Assembly: GCF_050948215.1 (NCBI RefSeq)
Contig: NC_135150.1
Location: forward strand, 23,787,943 to 23,851,942
Direction of reading: 5' to 3'
Length of the DNA: 64,000 bases
Origin: Halictus rubicundus
Lineage: Eukaryota > Arthropoda > Insecta > Hymenoptera > Halictidae
The translations under genes and the position numbers were made by a program. Below the pieces are notes generated by a model. That model was not told the DNA's origin and did no database searches. It saw nothing but the letters and a program-made list of their open reading frames with translations. This document shows positions 38,801 through 47,425 of this stretch, piece by piece (the first letter of the stretch is position 1; every line of letters begins with the position of its first letter).

Positions 38801-39158
38801 ATCGAAACGGTACCGCGAACGGCGCGCTTCGGACTGACCGACGTGAGAGCGGCCAGGTTATACGTATCGGTCGGTTGCGGGACGTCTACTGGACGCGATG
38901 GGAAGTTGCATCCCGAATGAACATTTTCTTCACCCGCTCACCTTCATCGACGGACTCGTCCGGCGTAGACGTGCAGGTCTGCGCAGTGGGATATATCAAC
39001 TGAGTATGCCGTGACTCTCGTAACTGCGTGAAAAAGCCCACGGCATAGTCGACAATGTCCACTGGTTGTTCGAACAGGTAGCTGATCGTGAACTCGATCA
39101 GAATGTCCCGAAACTCGTCCGACACCGCGAAATTTTCGGCGGTCCGTTGACAGCTCAT
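11880..39158 (-). CDS. Pka-R2: cAMP-dependent protein kinase type II regulatory subunit (complete, 8 coding exons)
   Basis: This subunit holds PKA catalytic subunits inactive until cAMP binds, and docks on A-kinase anchoring proteins. Minus-strand exons: 39158-38942, 38421-38330, 21027-20944, 17996-17890, 17543-17282, 15185-15027, 13026-12924, 12010-11880. They sum to 1155 nt, 384 aa, with all phases consistent. Exon 1 encodes the RII dimerisation/docking domain (FRDILIEFTISYLFEQPVDI). Exon 2 has the pseudosubstrate RRKSV, whose serine marks type II, followed by an acidic stretch. Exons 4-8 form two cyclic-nucleotide-binding domains, with phosphate-binding cassettes FGELALLYKMPRAAT and LGELALVTHKPRAAT. 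The end is KIFGSKANVTDIR. ATG 39158 is the first ATG of the docking exon. Donors are GT except 17281-17280, which is GC (GAG|GCAAGT). Introns hold a mariner remnant, MITEs and satellites. The family call is very secure; transcript ends are unknown. Confidence 0.96.
12123..12875. mobile_element. TIR-flanked element carrying two ~190-bp repeat units (Pka-R2 intron)
   Basis: The ends CAGTAGTGCAC (12123) and GTGCACTACTG (ends 12875) are perfect inverted repeats. A second inverted pair, TTAAGTGTCCGC (about 12367) and GCGGACACTTAAG (about 12826), lies inside. The body holds two copies of the dispersed ~190-bp unit, each with an ATTTTGCACRC-type block and TTTATTGGTAATTGAAG. A G12 run lies at about 12809. 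No coding capacity is visible. Confidence 0.6.
13222..13850 (+). pseudogene. Truncated mariner-type transposase remnant
   Basis: A mariner element lies in the Pka-R2 intron between 15027 and 13026, on the opposite strand. A TIR-like start (TTAGGTGTGCAAATAAATTC) follows a TA at 13222. Fragments RLKKLGKMHKIG near 13370 and LLSRFKRKSFLQKIITFDED near 13450 are in different frames, so the 5' half is frameshifted and internally deleted. The catalytic core is readable: the first Asp in ITFDED, HDNARSHFAQR, then YSPDMAPTD. The second and third Asp are separated by 34 residues, as in D,D34D mariners. The sequence leaves mariner immediately after the third Asp, and no right TIR was found. Confidence 0.85.
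14071..14319. mobile_element. piggyBac-like MITE, CCCTTTGC subfamily
   Basis: TTAACCCTTTGCACTCG at the left end and its exact inverted copy CGAGTGCAAAGGGTTAA at the right: 249 bp with TTAA at both borders. No open frame. Confidence 0.8.
14385..14607. mobile_element. piggyBac-like MITE, CACTAGA subfamily
   Basis: The left end TTAACACTAGATTGCCGGA pairs with right end TCCGGAAATCTAGTGTTAA. It is bordered by TTAA and lies 66 bp from the previous MITE. Confidence 0.8.
15407..15775. repeat. 34-bp minisatellite with 102-bp higher-order period
   Basis: About 11 tandem copies of a unit containing ATTCGAATTTAGGGACTCAT and TTCGCAATTTCTAA. Variant units with TTTAAGGA start at 15494, 15596 and 15698, exactly three units (102 bp) apart. 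It lies in a Pka-R2 intron. Confidence 0.93.
16160..16690. repeat. Diverged tandem repeats, ~115-120 bp
   Basis: CAAGATTAAATTCGTCAGAA recurs at about 16178 and 16353, with diverged versions at 16468 and 16588. Each is followed by AAAATCTACAAGAGT-like sequence. At least four units are visible. Confidence 0.7.
17544..17889. other. Short Pka-R2 intron, nothing recognised
   Basis: An intron with donor GTAAAT at 17889 and acceptor CAG at 17546-17544 on the minus strand. No repeat or motif is evident. Confidence 0.6.
18390..18790. repeat. Tandem repeat, ~163-bp unit, 2-3 copies
   Basis: TGTTCGCAAGCCATAGATCG at about 18396 recurs at about 18560 with the following 140 bp conserved. A weaker third copy begins near 18728. 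Confidence 0.75.
18791..19620. other. Pka-R2 intron, nothing recognised
   Basis: AT-rich sequence without an exon, repeat or domain that I can identify. Confidence 0.4.
19624..20522. repeat. Array of ~180-bp repeats flanked by a 50-bp direct repeat
   Basis: AGTATAAATAGCGTGCGAAC starts both flanks (19624 and 20472), each ending in ATCTTGAACGGTTTAA. Between them are four ~180-bp units with CGAATGCACCTCG or relatives at 19733, 19912, 20091 and 20272. The units match, in inverted orientation, those at 12.4-12.7 kb and 23.8-24.1 kb. Confidence 0.8.
21028..23039. other. 5' end-proximal part of the 17.3-kb Pka-R2 intron; nothing recognised
   Basis: This is part of the intron between coding exons 2 and 3. 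It is mostly AT-rich, with a GC-rich patch at 21360-21560. I saw no exon or repeat in it. Confidence 0.4.
23040..23390. mobile_element. Palindromic MITE related to the one at 57.3 kb
   Basis: The left arm AATTTTTTCTGCTTCAACCG with GTGAAGAATTTTTGCC and the right arm with GTCTGCAGAATCATTCCACG are inverted relatives. The same arms occur at 57345-57665. Confidence 0.5.
23780..24165. repeat. Two units of the dispersed ~190-bp repeat
   Basis: GGGATTTTCCACACATAT occurs at about 23843 and 24048. Each copy is followed by CAAGTACACGTGTGA-like sequence and a weak (A)TGAAAACTACACGAGTT block. Confidence 0.7.
24940..24968. repeat. Poly-C tract
   Basis: A run of about 15 C residues between CTCTCTTCTCT and TCGAGTCGCG. 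Confidence 0.9.
26259..26456. mobile_element. piggyBac-like MITE, CCCTTTGC subfamily (diverged)
   Basis: The left end ATAACCCTTTGCCCTACAAT pairs with right end ATTGTAGCGCGAAGGGTTAA. Confidence 0.65.
27121..27850. repeat. Four tandem 180-bp satellite units
   Basis: AGCTTTACGGAGCAYTAAAA begins units at 27301, 27481 and 27661, exactly 180 bp apart. A first unit starts at about 27121 with GTTCACGGAGCAC. Adjacent units are highly similar by eye. Confidence 0.93.
28460..28965. repeat. Dispersed ~500-bp repeat with an internal TA-flanked MITE, copy 1
   Basis: Near-identical to 33060-33565 in long stretches. The inner part (28531-28842) is bounded by TACAGTGAATTCTCGTTACG and its inverted copy CGTAACGAGAATTCGCTGTA. 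Confidence 0.75.
28966..30216. other. GC-richer part of the long Pka-R2 intron, nothing recognised
   Basis: CpG is dense at 28970-29500. Overlapping open frames lack known domains. Regulatory function is possible but not shown. Confidence 0.3.
30217..30443. repeat. MITE of the TAGACTGCGGAT family with a doubled left end
   Basis: TAGACTGCGGATTCTACGCA at 30217, a second left end CAGACTGCGGATCTTTATGC at about 30255, and right end GAAGATCCGCAGTCTA ending at 30443. Confidence 0.75.
30500..31985. repeat. Four-copy local repeat, ~310-320 bp unit
   Basis: ATGGAGACTTCGCAACCACC occurs at about 30502, 31134 and 31771, with a diverged form at 30811. Each copy runs through an ACATTTTCCTCCAATTTC-type block to GATTTAACCCTTTC and TTCCAGGCC. 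The last interval is lengthened by the MITE at 31564-31767. Confidence 0.85.
31564..31767. mobile_element. piggyBac-like MITE, CACTAGA subfamily, inserted in the local repeat
   Basis: Left TTAACACTAGAACGACC, right GTAGTTCTAGTGTTAA. The matching spot in the paralogous repeat copy near 30800 has a single TTAA and no insert. Confidence 0.85.
32783..33006. mobile_element. piggyBac-like MITE, CCCTTTGC subfamily
   Basis: Left TTAACCCTTTGCGCT, right AGCGCAAATGGTTAA: 224 bp, TTAA at both borders. Confidence 0.75.
33060..33565. repeat. Dispersed ~500-bp repeat with an internal TA-flanked MITE, copy 2
   Basis: Same orientation and order of blocks as 28460-28965, with the inner inverted ends at about 33143 and 33442. 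The left TIR has a small change (CGAGTG for CAGTG). Confidence 0.75.
33880..34260. promoter_or_regulatory. CpG-rich segment with a consensus CRE; candidate internal promoter or enhancer
   Basis: A CT tract and CGCGCGCG run are followed by TCTGACGTCACAAAG (34041-34055), a perfect CRE core. It lies in the long Pka-R2 intron. Promoter activity is only a suggestion. Confidence 0.2.
34261..35483. other. AT-rich intronic sequence, nothing recognised
   Basis: No exon, repeat or known motif is visible. Confidence 0.4.
35484..35790. mobile_element. TAGACTGCGGAT-family MITE interrupted by a second palindromic MITE
   Basis: Outer ends TAGACTGCGGATTTTAAAAG (35484) and GAAAATCCGCCGTCTA (ends 35790). Inside, 35529-35738 matches the palindromic element at 53345-53560: AGTTACTGTGCCTATATTA on the left and CCCCACAGTAATTGG on the right. 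Confidence 0.7.
36695..37345. repeat. 21-bp minisatellite with 124-bp higher-order period
   Basis: About 30 variants of TCTAAGTCAGTGTCTAGGTAG in tandem. GTCTAAGTCAAYGTCTAAA-type units start at 36777, 36901, 37025 and 37149, exactly 124 bp apart each time. Confidence 0.95.
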
Positions 39159-41124
39159 CTTGTCCACCTTTTATCTCTCTCCCTTTTTGTGTGTATGTGT
39201 GTACGTGTGCGTGTGTGTATGTGTGTCGCACCTCGAGAAAACGAAACCGCGCACGTTAACGGATGCACACGCTACAATGGCATACGCCGGTAACGGACTG
39301 GCCGAACGACGAGTCCCAACCTGGTCCCCGTTATCACTGCGCGACAAATGTTAACGCGACAGCTCTTTTTCTCTGTCGCTCTCTCTCTCTCTTGCTCTCA
39401 CTCTATATAGATATATATATATATATAGTTATATATATGCGTGTATGCGACTCTTGTCAGAAAAACGAGCACGAATATTCCTACTATCGCACGTACTACT
39501 CTGCTCTAGCGAGGCCAGGAGAACGTAAGCCCCACGCGTTCCGCCCACTTTCGCGCTGGGCCACACTCTCGTCGCAGCTCTCGAACGCTATCCGATCTCG
39601 CTGAACCGCCTTCGCCCCTTTCGTCACCAACTTTCAACGATTTTTTTTCCTATCCGACACTACATGAAGCTGCGCGCAACATACGTCGGGCCAACACCGA
39701 GGGATGCGACTCGGTCGCAAAGATGGCGACGATTTTCACGGCGCGGGTCTTGACATTAGGCAGACGGATCCCGCTCTGGACATTTAACTCGCTATCTCCA
39801 GGCAAATTGAGCATCATCGACGGCCCCGAATATATAGATCGTAGACCAATAGTGAACACTGCGGGATAGACGCATCCGCTTTGTTGCACTCGCGACGTTA
39901 TCGCGTTGATATGCACGGTCACGGCTCGGCCAATGGTACTCTCGTATTTTACTGCAATCCTCCCGATGCCGTTCCTCTTATTGGTTCGAAAACGTTTCTA
40001 TGGCAACGCGCACCGCATATCTTATCTTACGAATCTATTCGTTCGGAATACGTGCGATTCGCGGAGAAACGCGAATTTTGCAACACGCTTTTCTAGGAAA
40101 GAGAGTAATAACAATTTCGAATAATATTTGAAAAGTGTCCAACTCGATCCTCAAGGCTGCTTCTCATCGCACTGCGCCCGGCCCTCTGTCGGTGCTCCCC
40201 GAAACCAATTTCGAGCGATTTGCTAACGGTGATGGGACATTGGACGGTTTTTCTCGCGCATACGTAACGATTTTAGCTACAATAGGGTACCTCGGTCACC
40301 CCGCATAATTTCGGAAAATTTGTTATGATTTGAAAAATGAATGTATAACATGTGTATGTGTATATATATTAAAATTTAATATATATGTACACATAATATA
40401 TAAATATATAATAATTATTTATGTATGTATAATACAACCCACTCTGTTCCTTTATTTTAGGGATAAGGAAGGGTAGGACACTAAAATAACTTTAAACAAA
40501 ATATATAATAACAAAATTAAATATTTTACTTGACAGAAGCAATTAAAGAGTATCAGCATTTGCTGTTAAGATAAGGCAAACTGCCAAATAAATATTGAGA
40601 AGAAGCTATAGTCACAATTTAAAGATATCTTCTTCCAACCAAGAATTTTCTTTGTAGCTCCTCCAATATTAACTGTAATTATACAATTAAATATTAATAA
40701 TAACTTACCTAAAATTCATAGCGCCTACGCTTTCCCGCCAATAATAGTTCCCCAGTCCTCACTACTATCTCCACAATATAGATACGTTACTGCTTTTCGA
40801 CGCGCATGCACGAAAAAAACTGTCCAATCTCCCATCACCGTTTGGAAACAGGAGGCTGTTCTATATGGAATTATATATTCATGCCTTTAGTAAATCACAA
40901 CACGTGCACCTCGCAGGTCGTCGATTATTGTAATCGATCTACTAGCAATACATGAAATGATTTCTGGTCTGCACGTCTCACGATCGTTTAATTAGTTATT
41001 GCAAGTATCTGTCAGCAGAATTTCAATTTTACTTTATTTCACGATATCCGTGTACGAAGAACAACGAGCGCAGAAATTTCAGGTTATCTCAGTGTAAACA
41101 AAGATTTAAAATAACTTATCGAAC
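39159..41124. promoter_or_regulatory. Divergent 5' region between Pka-R2 and POP1
   Basis: The start codons of the two genes face away from each other across 1966 bp. The Pka-R2 side (39160-39650) is GC-richer with TG, CT and TA microsatellites, and probably holds its 5' UTR and promoter. The POP1 side (40300-41124) is AT-rich. No TATA box or start site could be fixed. Confidence 0.4.
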
Positions 41125-43906
41125 ATGGCGGGAAAGGAGCAGTTCGATGAATTTTTGGGCGGGTCTGAAAAATTGCCGAACGAAGTTCACATTCTGAAGC
41201 TGGTTTCTTCGAGAGCTAGCGAAATTGCTGCAATGACACATTCTATAGGTAGGTCACGTGATATCTTGTTTCCGGCAGTATTTACATTGAATTATTCTTC
41301 TTTTCGAATTTTATTACAGAAAATAATCAACAAACGAAACTCGTGTTTCAAAAACTGCCCGTCTACATGCGCAGGCGTGTGATGTCGCACAATGTGAAGC
41401 GATTACCGCGCCGATTGCGGGAAGCGCATTTGAATCAGATGACGAAATCCGGTTTGCCGCCAAAAACCAAAAGGCCGTCCCGCAGGTATCGCAGGCGACC
41501 GCGCAATTTGCTTTCGGAGTACAATCGAAGACAACGGAACAAAGTTTGGCTGGAGACCCACATCTGGCACGCTAAACGCTTTCACATGGTGGAAAAATGG
41601 GGCTACAGGATCGCGAGCCACGCGAACGACAGATGCTTCAAGGCGAATTATCGCGCAGTTGCGAAACATTGTCTGATGCAGGATATCTCGTACTACACGT
41701 GTGTAGAAATACGCGGGCCTGAGGAATCTCTGAAAGAAACCTTAAAGGACCATTGTAATCCGTCCGAGTTAACGTTTGCCGCAAAAGTCTTCATTTCCGG
41801 TACCCGGGAAGGCACTCTAATGTTTTTTAAAAGAAATGGCTACCCCCAATTCCCGATTGGTCACGTTCACTTCCTGTGGCGGCCGAGTAGCAATTCGAAT
41901 TCGAAAACGATCTGGATTTGGGTGCACCCATCGTTTTTCGATGATTTTTTTAATGAAATCGTATCCAGTTTCGATTTTAAGTTGAATGATGCAGAGCCTG
42001 CGAGTAGTCAAACTATTAAATTCAGTTCGTACAAAAATGATCAAAATTGTAAAATGATCGTGCACAAAAATACGTTGAACAGATTTCGCTTTTTCGGTCC
42101 GCTAACGTTAAGAGTACTAACGGAGACATTACGATTGCCAAATGTCAATGAAAAATTTTGTTCTGCGAGTACGATCGAAGTTGAAGAAAACAGAATGGAG
42201 TGTGATGAGCATAGTCAAGATAATCAATTATGGCATAAAAAGTATTATAGTAGTGAGGAAAATTTAGAAACTCTGAAACTTCAGAAACAGTTGTGGGAGC
42301 TGTTAAAAACACTGAAATCGTCTAGTCAACTGCCACCGAATATTGTTCTTGGATTTACAGTCTTAGATCCGAGATTTTACCTGCCTGAGAAAAGAACAAA
42401 GCCACGATCTAATGTCACGAAAATGATGGAATTAATGCCGGTTCCGCCTACAAATGCTAATTCCACTCCACTTTGGGATGAAGAAATACGGCGTAAAGTT
42501 ACTAACACATGCGTAACAATTGGCACCATTAACAAGCTCAGGAGCAAATGTTTAGTCCCCGGTGTGAGCAACGACAAACATTTTAATGAGGATATCATGG
42601 CCAAAATTCCAATACTTTTAATTCAAAAACCAGGAGTTGGTAATACAGGTATATTCGTCTGCATACAACAACATCGGTAGACTGCGGATCTTTATGCAAA
42701 ATAAAAATTTTATAAAGATAAAAATAATATATTGACATTCTTAAATTGTCTCTCAAAATTGCGCCAATTCATTTTTTCCATAAATGCATAAAATCCACAG
42801 TCCAATCATCAGATATTATAGAAGGTTTTGAGATTAATATAATTACGTTTACAGGTTTAAGTTCTGCCATAGACATAGTTTTACCAGCAGGTTGGGCAAT
42901 GCCATTCTGGCTGGCTTGTATATTCCGCTGTGTAAGAGTAGGTGCACTCAGGGAATCGAGATCTATCGCGTTCGAGTATCAAAATGTAAAATCGCCGGAT
43001 ACCAATGATCCAGACACGCCTGCTTATGCGAGGGAAGCATCGAGTACTAAAAAAGAATTAATAGAGAAATATTTGCGCTACCCACCAAACAGACGCGTGA
43101 ATTTTGCAAAGTTCCGAATTGTTACCCCTTTCTGTTGCGAATGGAGAATTCTGATGAAAGAGTGGACCAGTGTCGAAGACTTCTTCGTATTACGAAATCG
43201 TAAACTATTGCAATTGTTACAAGATAATTTAGCCGCTGAAGAAAATAACAGAAGCAGACCGAATAAATCGCAGAGAACCAAATCAAGTTCCGATTTCGAA
43301 AATTCCTTTGATAATAGAAATTGTTTAATCCGCGTCAAAGTGTCCCTGTTGAAGAAGGGATGTCCTAAAAGATTCGCGATAATATGTTTGCCGACAGCTG
43401 AAGATATAAAGAAGTATAAAAACAATAGAAACTGGTCAGGACCTGTGGAAAAGCTGTATTCTGATCCAAACGAAGCTACCAGGAAAAGACTAAGGAAAAA
43501 CCATTTAGCGCTTTTGAAACGTTTAAAAAAGCAGAGGATACGACATAGAAAAGCATTAGGCGATAAACTGAGGCAAATGTTGAACAATGATTTGCAAATC
43601 TTAGATTACGAAAACAGGAGAAAGAATTTATTAGAAGCAAGTCGTGAGGCTGTCCACAAGCAATCTGAAAAGATGTCACAGCTGTACCTTTCAGATTGTA
43701 CCGTTGTAAGATGTTCGTGTGATAGAGAGGTCATGGGATACGTAACAACAGGTGATTTTTCCTTTGCACAGGCAAAAGGCATAGGTTTAGGATACACAAC
43801 GTTGAATTCATTGCTCGAATTGATGAATAAAAAATATCCCTTTGTCCTGGTCAGAAATACACAAACGAGACAGTATAGAATTGCTAAATTGGAGGTGATC
43901 ATTTAG
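41125..43906 (+). CDS. Pop1: Ribonuclease P/MRP protein subunit POP1 (complete, 3 exons)
   Basis: POP1 is the large protein of nuclear RNase P and RNase MRP, which mature tRNA 5' ends and pre-rRNA. Exons 41125-41248, 41320-42648 and 42855-43906 join in frame at 2505 nt, 834 aa. The basic POP1 N-terminal domain follows residue 50: YMRRRVMSHNVKRLPRR, a run of Arg-rich clusters, then the conserved WLETHIWHAKRFHM near residues 118-131. Exon 3 opens with the POPLD domain (IDIVLPAGWAMPFW, about 490-503), and the C-terminus contains GDFSFAQAKGIGLGYTT. Length is shorter than the human protein (about 1,020 aa). ATG 41125 gives MAGKEQFDEF. Intron 2 contains a complete 127-bp MITE (42678-42804). AATAAA follows at 44014. 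The gene is divergent from Pka-R2 about 2 kb to its left. Confidence 0.95.
42678..42804. mobile_element. TAGACTGCGGAT-family MITE inside POP1 intron 2
   Basis: Left TAGACTGCGGATCTTTATGC; right AAATGCATAAAATCCACAGT with TCC following. It is the shortest complete copy at 127 bp. It lies between the donor at 42649 and the acceptor at 42854. Confidence 0.85.
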
Positions 43907-44340
43907 AAAATAAGAATAATGCTTTTTCATGTTTTCATAAATAGCAATTTGTTATATACAACGATTTATAATTGAATTGTGAAATATGTAGTACTGTTAA
44001 AATAGATAGATAGAATAAAGTAGATAGATACTGTTGAAATATGTAGTAATATATTTTTTAAAATCATTAGATATTATTTAATGTGTAAATAAACCTTATA
44101 AAATAAAAAAAAACGTACGAGTATCAGTCGTAGTGATTGACATGATAAGTCTTGGTAAATGTTGTGAAACCACAGCGTGACGAAGGACGAAAAAAAGTGA
44201 TGGCAAACGTATATAAGTTCGAGAACCACCGGCGGCTGAATCATTCATTAGTGCTCTGGAGTGGGTTATACGACGCAGTATCAGAGCTATTTACGATCAA
44301 TCCTCTTCTTTTCGAATAAACTTTCATAACAGACGTAGAA
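43907..44340. other. POP1 3' UTR and upstream region of the reductase
   Basis: AATAAA at 44014-44019, with further A-rich hexamers near 44088-44105, ends POP1. The promoter of the reductase must lie within the following ~230 bp. Confidence 0.55.
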
Positions 44341-45720
44341 ATGACGCGTGTAGCTGTTGTAAGTATATTAAGAATTTCAGGTTGTATAATAAATATATAT
44401 ATATATATATTATTTAAACTTGCAATTATTGACTCATAAAATTGAATATTCAGGTAACCGGTGGGAATAAAGGAATTGGTTATGCCATTGTGAAGGGACT
44501 TTGCAAACAATTCGATGGAATTGTTTATTTAACAGCCCGGGATGTCACTCGCGGACAAGACGCAGTAAAAGAATTGGAAAAAGAGGGTTTGAAGCCGAAG
44601 TTTCATCAGCTGGACATTACTGATGAAAACAGTATTAGTAGTTTCCGCGATTATTTGCAAAAGACACATCAAGGACTCGATATCTTAGTAAACAATGCTG
44701 CTATTGCATTCAAGGTAATCTAACACAAATATTTTCCATACAATGTTTCGTAAAAGTATTTTATCTACAATATATTTTTTAATATACAGGTAGCTGCAAC
44801 AGAATCATTTGCCGAGCAAGCCCAAGAAACGTTGAAAGTGAATTACTTTAGTTTAAGGAAAGTATGTAGCATACTTTATCCATTATTGAAACCTCACGCA
44901 CGAGTGGTGCATGTTTCAAGTTCTGCTGGCCGTTTGTCATTGATTCCTGGTGAATCGTTGAAAAAACGCTTGTCCGATCCAAACCTTACTGAAGAAGAAT
45001 TGGACAGCCTTATGCGTGATTTTGTAGAGTAAGTTGAGTTATTGTAGGAGCAATTAACTTGTGACATTTTTTGTGAGAGCGAGTCTCGTGATACGTGTAA
45101 ACAGCTCTGGGATAGCAGCCAGCAAGTAAGACTCACTTGCAATAGTTGTTATCAGAGAACGAAACGATATACTTATCATATTTACAAACTAGTGTACGTA
45201 TGCACTTCTGCAAGTTGCTTTCGCAAGAAAATGTTGTAAGTTCGACCCCCTCGAAGCTAACTGTAATGCTTGCAAAATGTTTGGAAAAAATAATTCCTTC
45301 AGAACACGGCTTACGCCCGAAAGTCTTAACAGCGAGAACTGTATAATGTTAGGTCGTGAAAGCCTCGAATCTCTGATTAAGTGAATAAATATTTCGTTAA
45401 CTTTCAGAGCTGCAAAGGCAGGCGATCATTTGGAAAAGGGTTGGGCCAATTCCACTTACGTCGTCAGCAAAGTTGGAGTGTCTGCTCTAGCCAGAATCCA
45501 TCAAGCTATGTTTGATTCTGATTCAAGAGAGGATCTTGTTGTGAATTCTGTGCACCCTGGCTATGTTGACACTGATATGTCCAGCCACAAAGGACCTTTG
45601 AAACCGGACGAAGGTGCTGTAGCTCCTATCTATTCTGCATTGCTACCAGAAAACACAGACATCAAGGGCAAATACATCTGGTACGATAAATCACTGGTGG
45701 AATGGACAAAGGACGCATGA
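44341..45720 (+). CDS. Carbonyl reductase [NADPH]-like short-chain dehydrogenase (complete, 4 exons)
   Basis: This is a classical short-chain dehydrogenase of the CBR1 type: a cytosolic, monomeric, NADPH-dependent reductase of carbonyl substrates. Exons 44341-44358, 44454-44714, 44790-45028 and 45408-45720 sum to 831 nt, 276 aa, the usual family length. Exon 1 carries only six codons. Visible motifs are the cofactor-binding TGGNKGIG (residues 8-15), NNAA (86-89), the catalytic serine in VHVSSSAG (Ser138) and the YVVSK active site (Tyr190, Lys194), then VHPGYVDTDM. An insert before Tyr190 (about 140-185) matches the helical insert typical of monomeric CBR1. It starts 434 bp after the POP1 stop on the same strand. 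It converges with LSM2, and its AATAAA is at 45798-45803. The substrate cannot be told from sequence. Confidence 0.93.
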
Positions 45721-45797
45721 ATGCACAATCGTAATCCCTTGTTCTAAATGAGAGGTACACATGTATTATGCAACATGATGCAACATATTTTGTACAC

Positions 45798-45865
45798 AAT
45801 AAAAAATTATGTATTTTGGTATAATATGTAAATTCAATTTACATAGTTTTTTGTTTTTATTTATT
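45798..45865. terminator. Paired poly(A) signals between convergent CBR-like gene and LSM2
   Basis: AATAAA at 45798-45803 on the plus strand follows the reductase stop by 78 bp. Two TTTATT hexamers (AATAAA on the minus strand) at 45856-45865 follow the LSM2 stop. The two 3' ends share a 197-bp spacer, so the transcripts probably end within a few tens of bases of each other or overlap slightly. Confidence 0.7.
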
Positions 45866-45917
45866 TCCTTAATAATAAATAAATCAATGATTTCTTTAAA
45901 CCTAAGGACTCCATGAG

Positions 45918-46434
45918 CTATCTAGCTTGAACTGCTGCCTCTTTGCGAGCAGCATCCTGTAGTAACTGGGTATCCACTTCGTCTCCTGGTAATTGTACGT
46001 AACGTACCACTGATCCACGGATGAAACAATTTTTTACTGACAACTGAAACAAAATATTTTGTGTTGCGACAGATTTTTTAATTGCGTTTTAACAATTGCA
46101 GGAGTTACAAACCATGTGAGGATATTTGTCCGGATCGGTCACGCTTATGTCTGTTAGTTTTATGTTCAGGTACTGATCAACGGAGTGTAAAGTGCCACAA
46201 ATGCTAAAACACAAACATCTAAATCAGTTTCATGAAGATTACTTGTGGAGGTAACACATGGGACGTTTATTATTTTCTAAATTACCTGAGATCATTTTTT
46301 AATTCTACAACGACGTCCTTGCCGACGAGGGATTTAAAAAATGAGTAGAACAACTGCAAAAATATTTCGAGGTTACTTAATCTATTAAGAAAACAAAGGT
46401 TAACCCGCCAAAACGGCAAAAGTAAACTCACCAT
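45918..46434 (-). CDS. LSm2: U6 snRNA-associated Sm-like protein LSm2 (complete, 4 exons)
   Basis: LSm2 is part of the Lsm2-8 ring on the 3' end of U6 snRNA in splicing, and of the cytoplasmic Lsm1-7 ring in mRNA decay. Minus-strand exons: 46434-46432, 46353-46286, 46203-46113 and 46043-45918, total 288 nt, 95 aa, the exact family length. Exon 1 contributes only the ATG before GTGAGT. Exon 2 gives LFYSFFKSLVGKDVVVELKN (Sm1). Exon 3 has the LHSVDQYLNIKLTDISV core. The last exon holds the Sm2 stretch LSVKNCFIRGSVVRYVQLP and ends in DAARKEAAVQAR. Conservation to animal LSm2 is near complete by eye. The gene is convergent with the reductase, and its 5' end faces Abp1 across about 1 kb. Confidence 0.95.
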
Positions 46435-47425
46435 TCTTGTTCAATGAAAGCGTTCAATATCTATGGGATACCTTCCGATCGTATTATTTAAACAACATAA
46501 TGCGAATAGGAATCGTATTTAAAGATTACGATATTAACTACCGGCAAAAAGTCACTGTAATGACAATTTGTTTGTAAATGTCACTGCGCACGTTGCCGAA
46601 TAAGTTTGTCTACCAATGAATGCTAATGTTAAGACGCCTCTCGACTGTTCTGTATAACTTCGACTTGAAAATTATGTCATTCATGTACATAATAAAACGC
46701 TGTACGATTACGGACAAAATTATGAACAACGGTAATATGCGGTGAAAACGCAATTTAATAATTCTATGCTCTATAAAACATTTCTTTCGTATTAAACATT
46801 CATTCGTTAATGTTGCTCCTGTTGATTGGATGCGTCCACCGGTTCTTGCAACGCCACCAATCGTTCTTTGCACGCAGGAAAGAGAACGCAGGAAATCTCC
46901 CTTATCGTTTACTTGTTCGAAATACAGTAGAGAGGAGTGGATAATATTCGATCTTAACTCTCATTGGTCAGCGACTTGTTATTGCGGCGGTGCTGCCTCG
47001 AAACCGGTGACAAGGAATCAACTTTATCCAATCTTGAACTTTATTCTTATCTAAGCAACGAATTGGTGGGGGTAAAAACGCGACGTTACAGAGACCATCT
47101 CGCTTAGACGATAAGGAGCGTTTACCGTGCCATCAAGGTTGGCTTTTCAATAAACTTTTGTTAAAAGCTATTTTCGTGTGCGATCGATCTTGTACAGATT
47201 TGTAACAGTAAAACAGAAGTTTGTTTAATTATTTACGGAATGGTTGAGACTCGTCGCTTGTACAGGAAGATCGCCGCTTCGCGGTTGGTAACAGAAGGGC
47301 GTTGACATTTAATCAGAAAGGCGAAACAAGAAGATACGTTTGTGACATTAATTCGCCAGTAGCAACCTGATCGGATTCGCCGGATTCGCCGTTGCACTCG
47401 GTCTCCTATGTATTAATCGGGAAAC
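46435..47425. promoter_or_regulatory. Divergent intergenic region between LSM2 and Abp1
   Basis: The two genes are head to head, 991 bp between start codons. No other coding region is recognised. A shared bidirectional promoter is possible but not shown. Confidence 0.4.

Noticed and set aside
43078..43587. 169-codon minus-strand open frame
   Set aside because: It is antisense to POP1 exon 3, which is clearly the coding strand.
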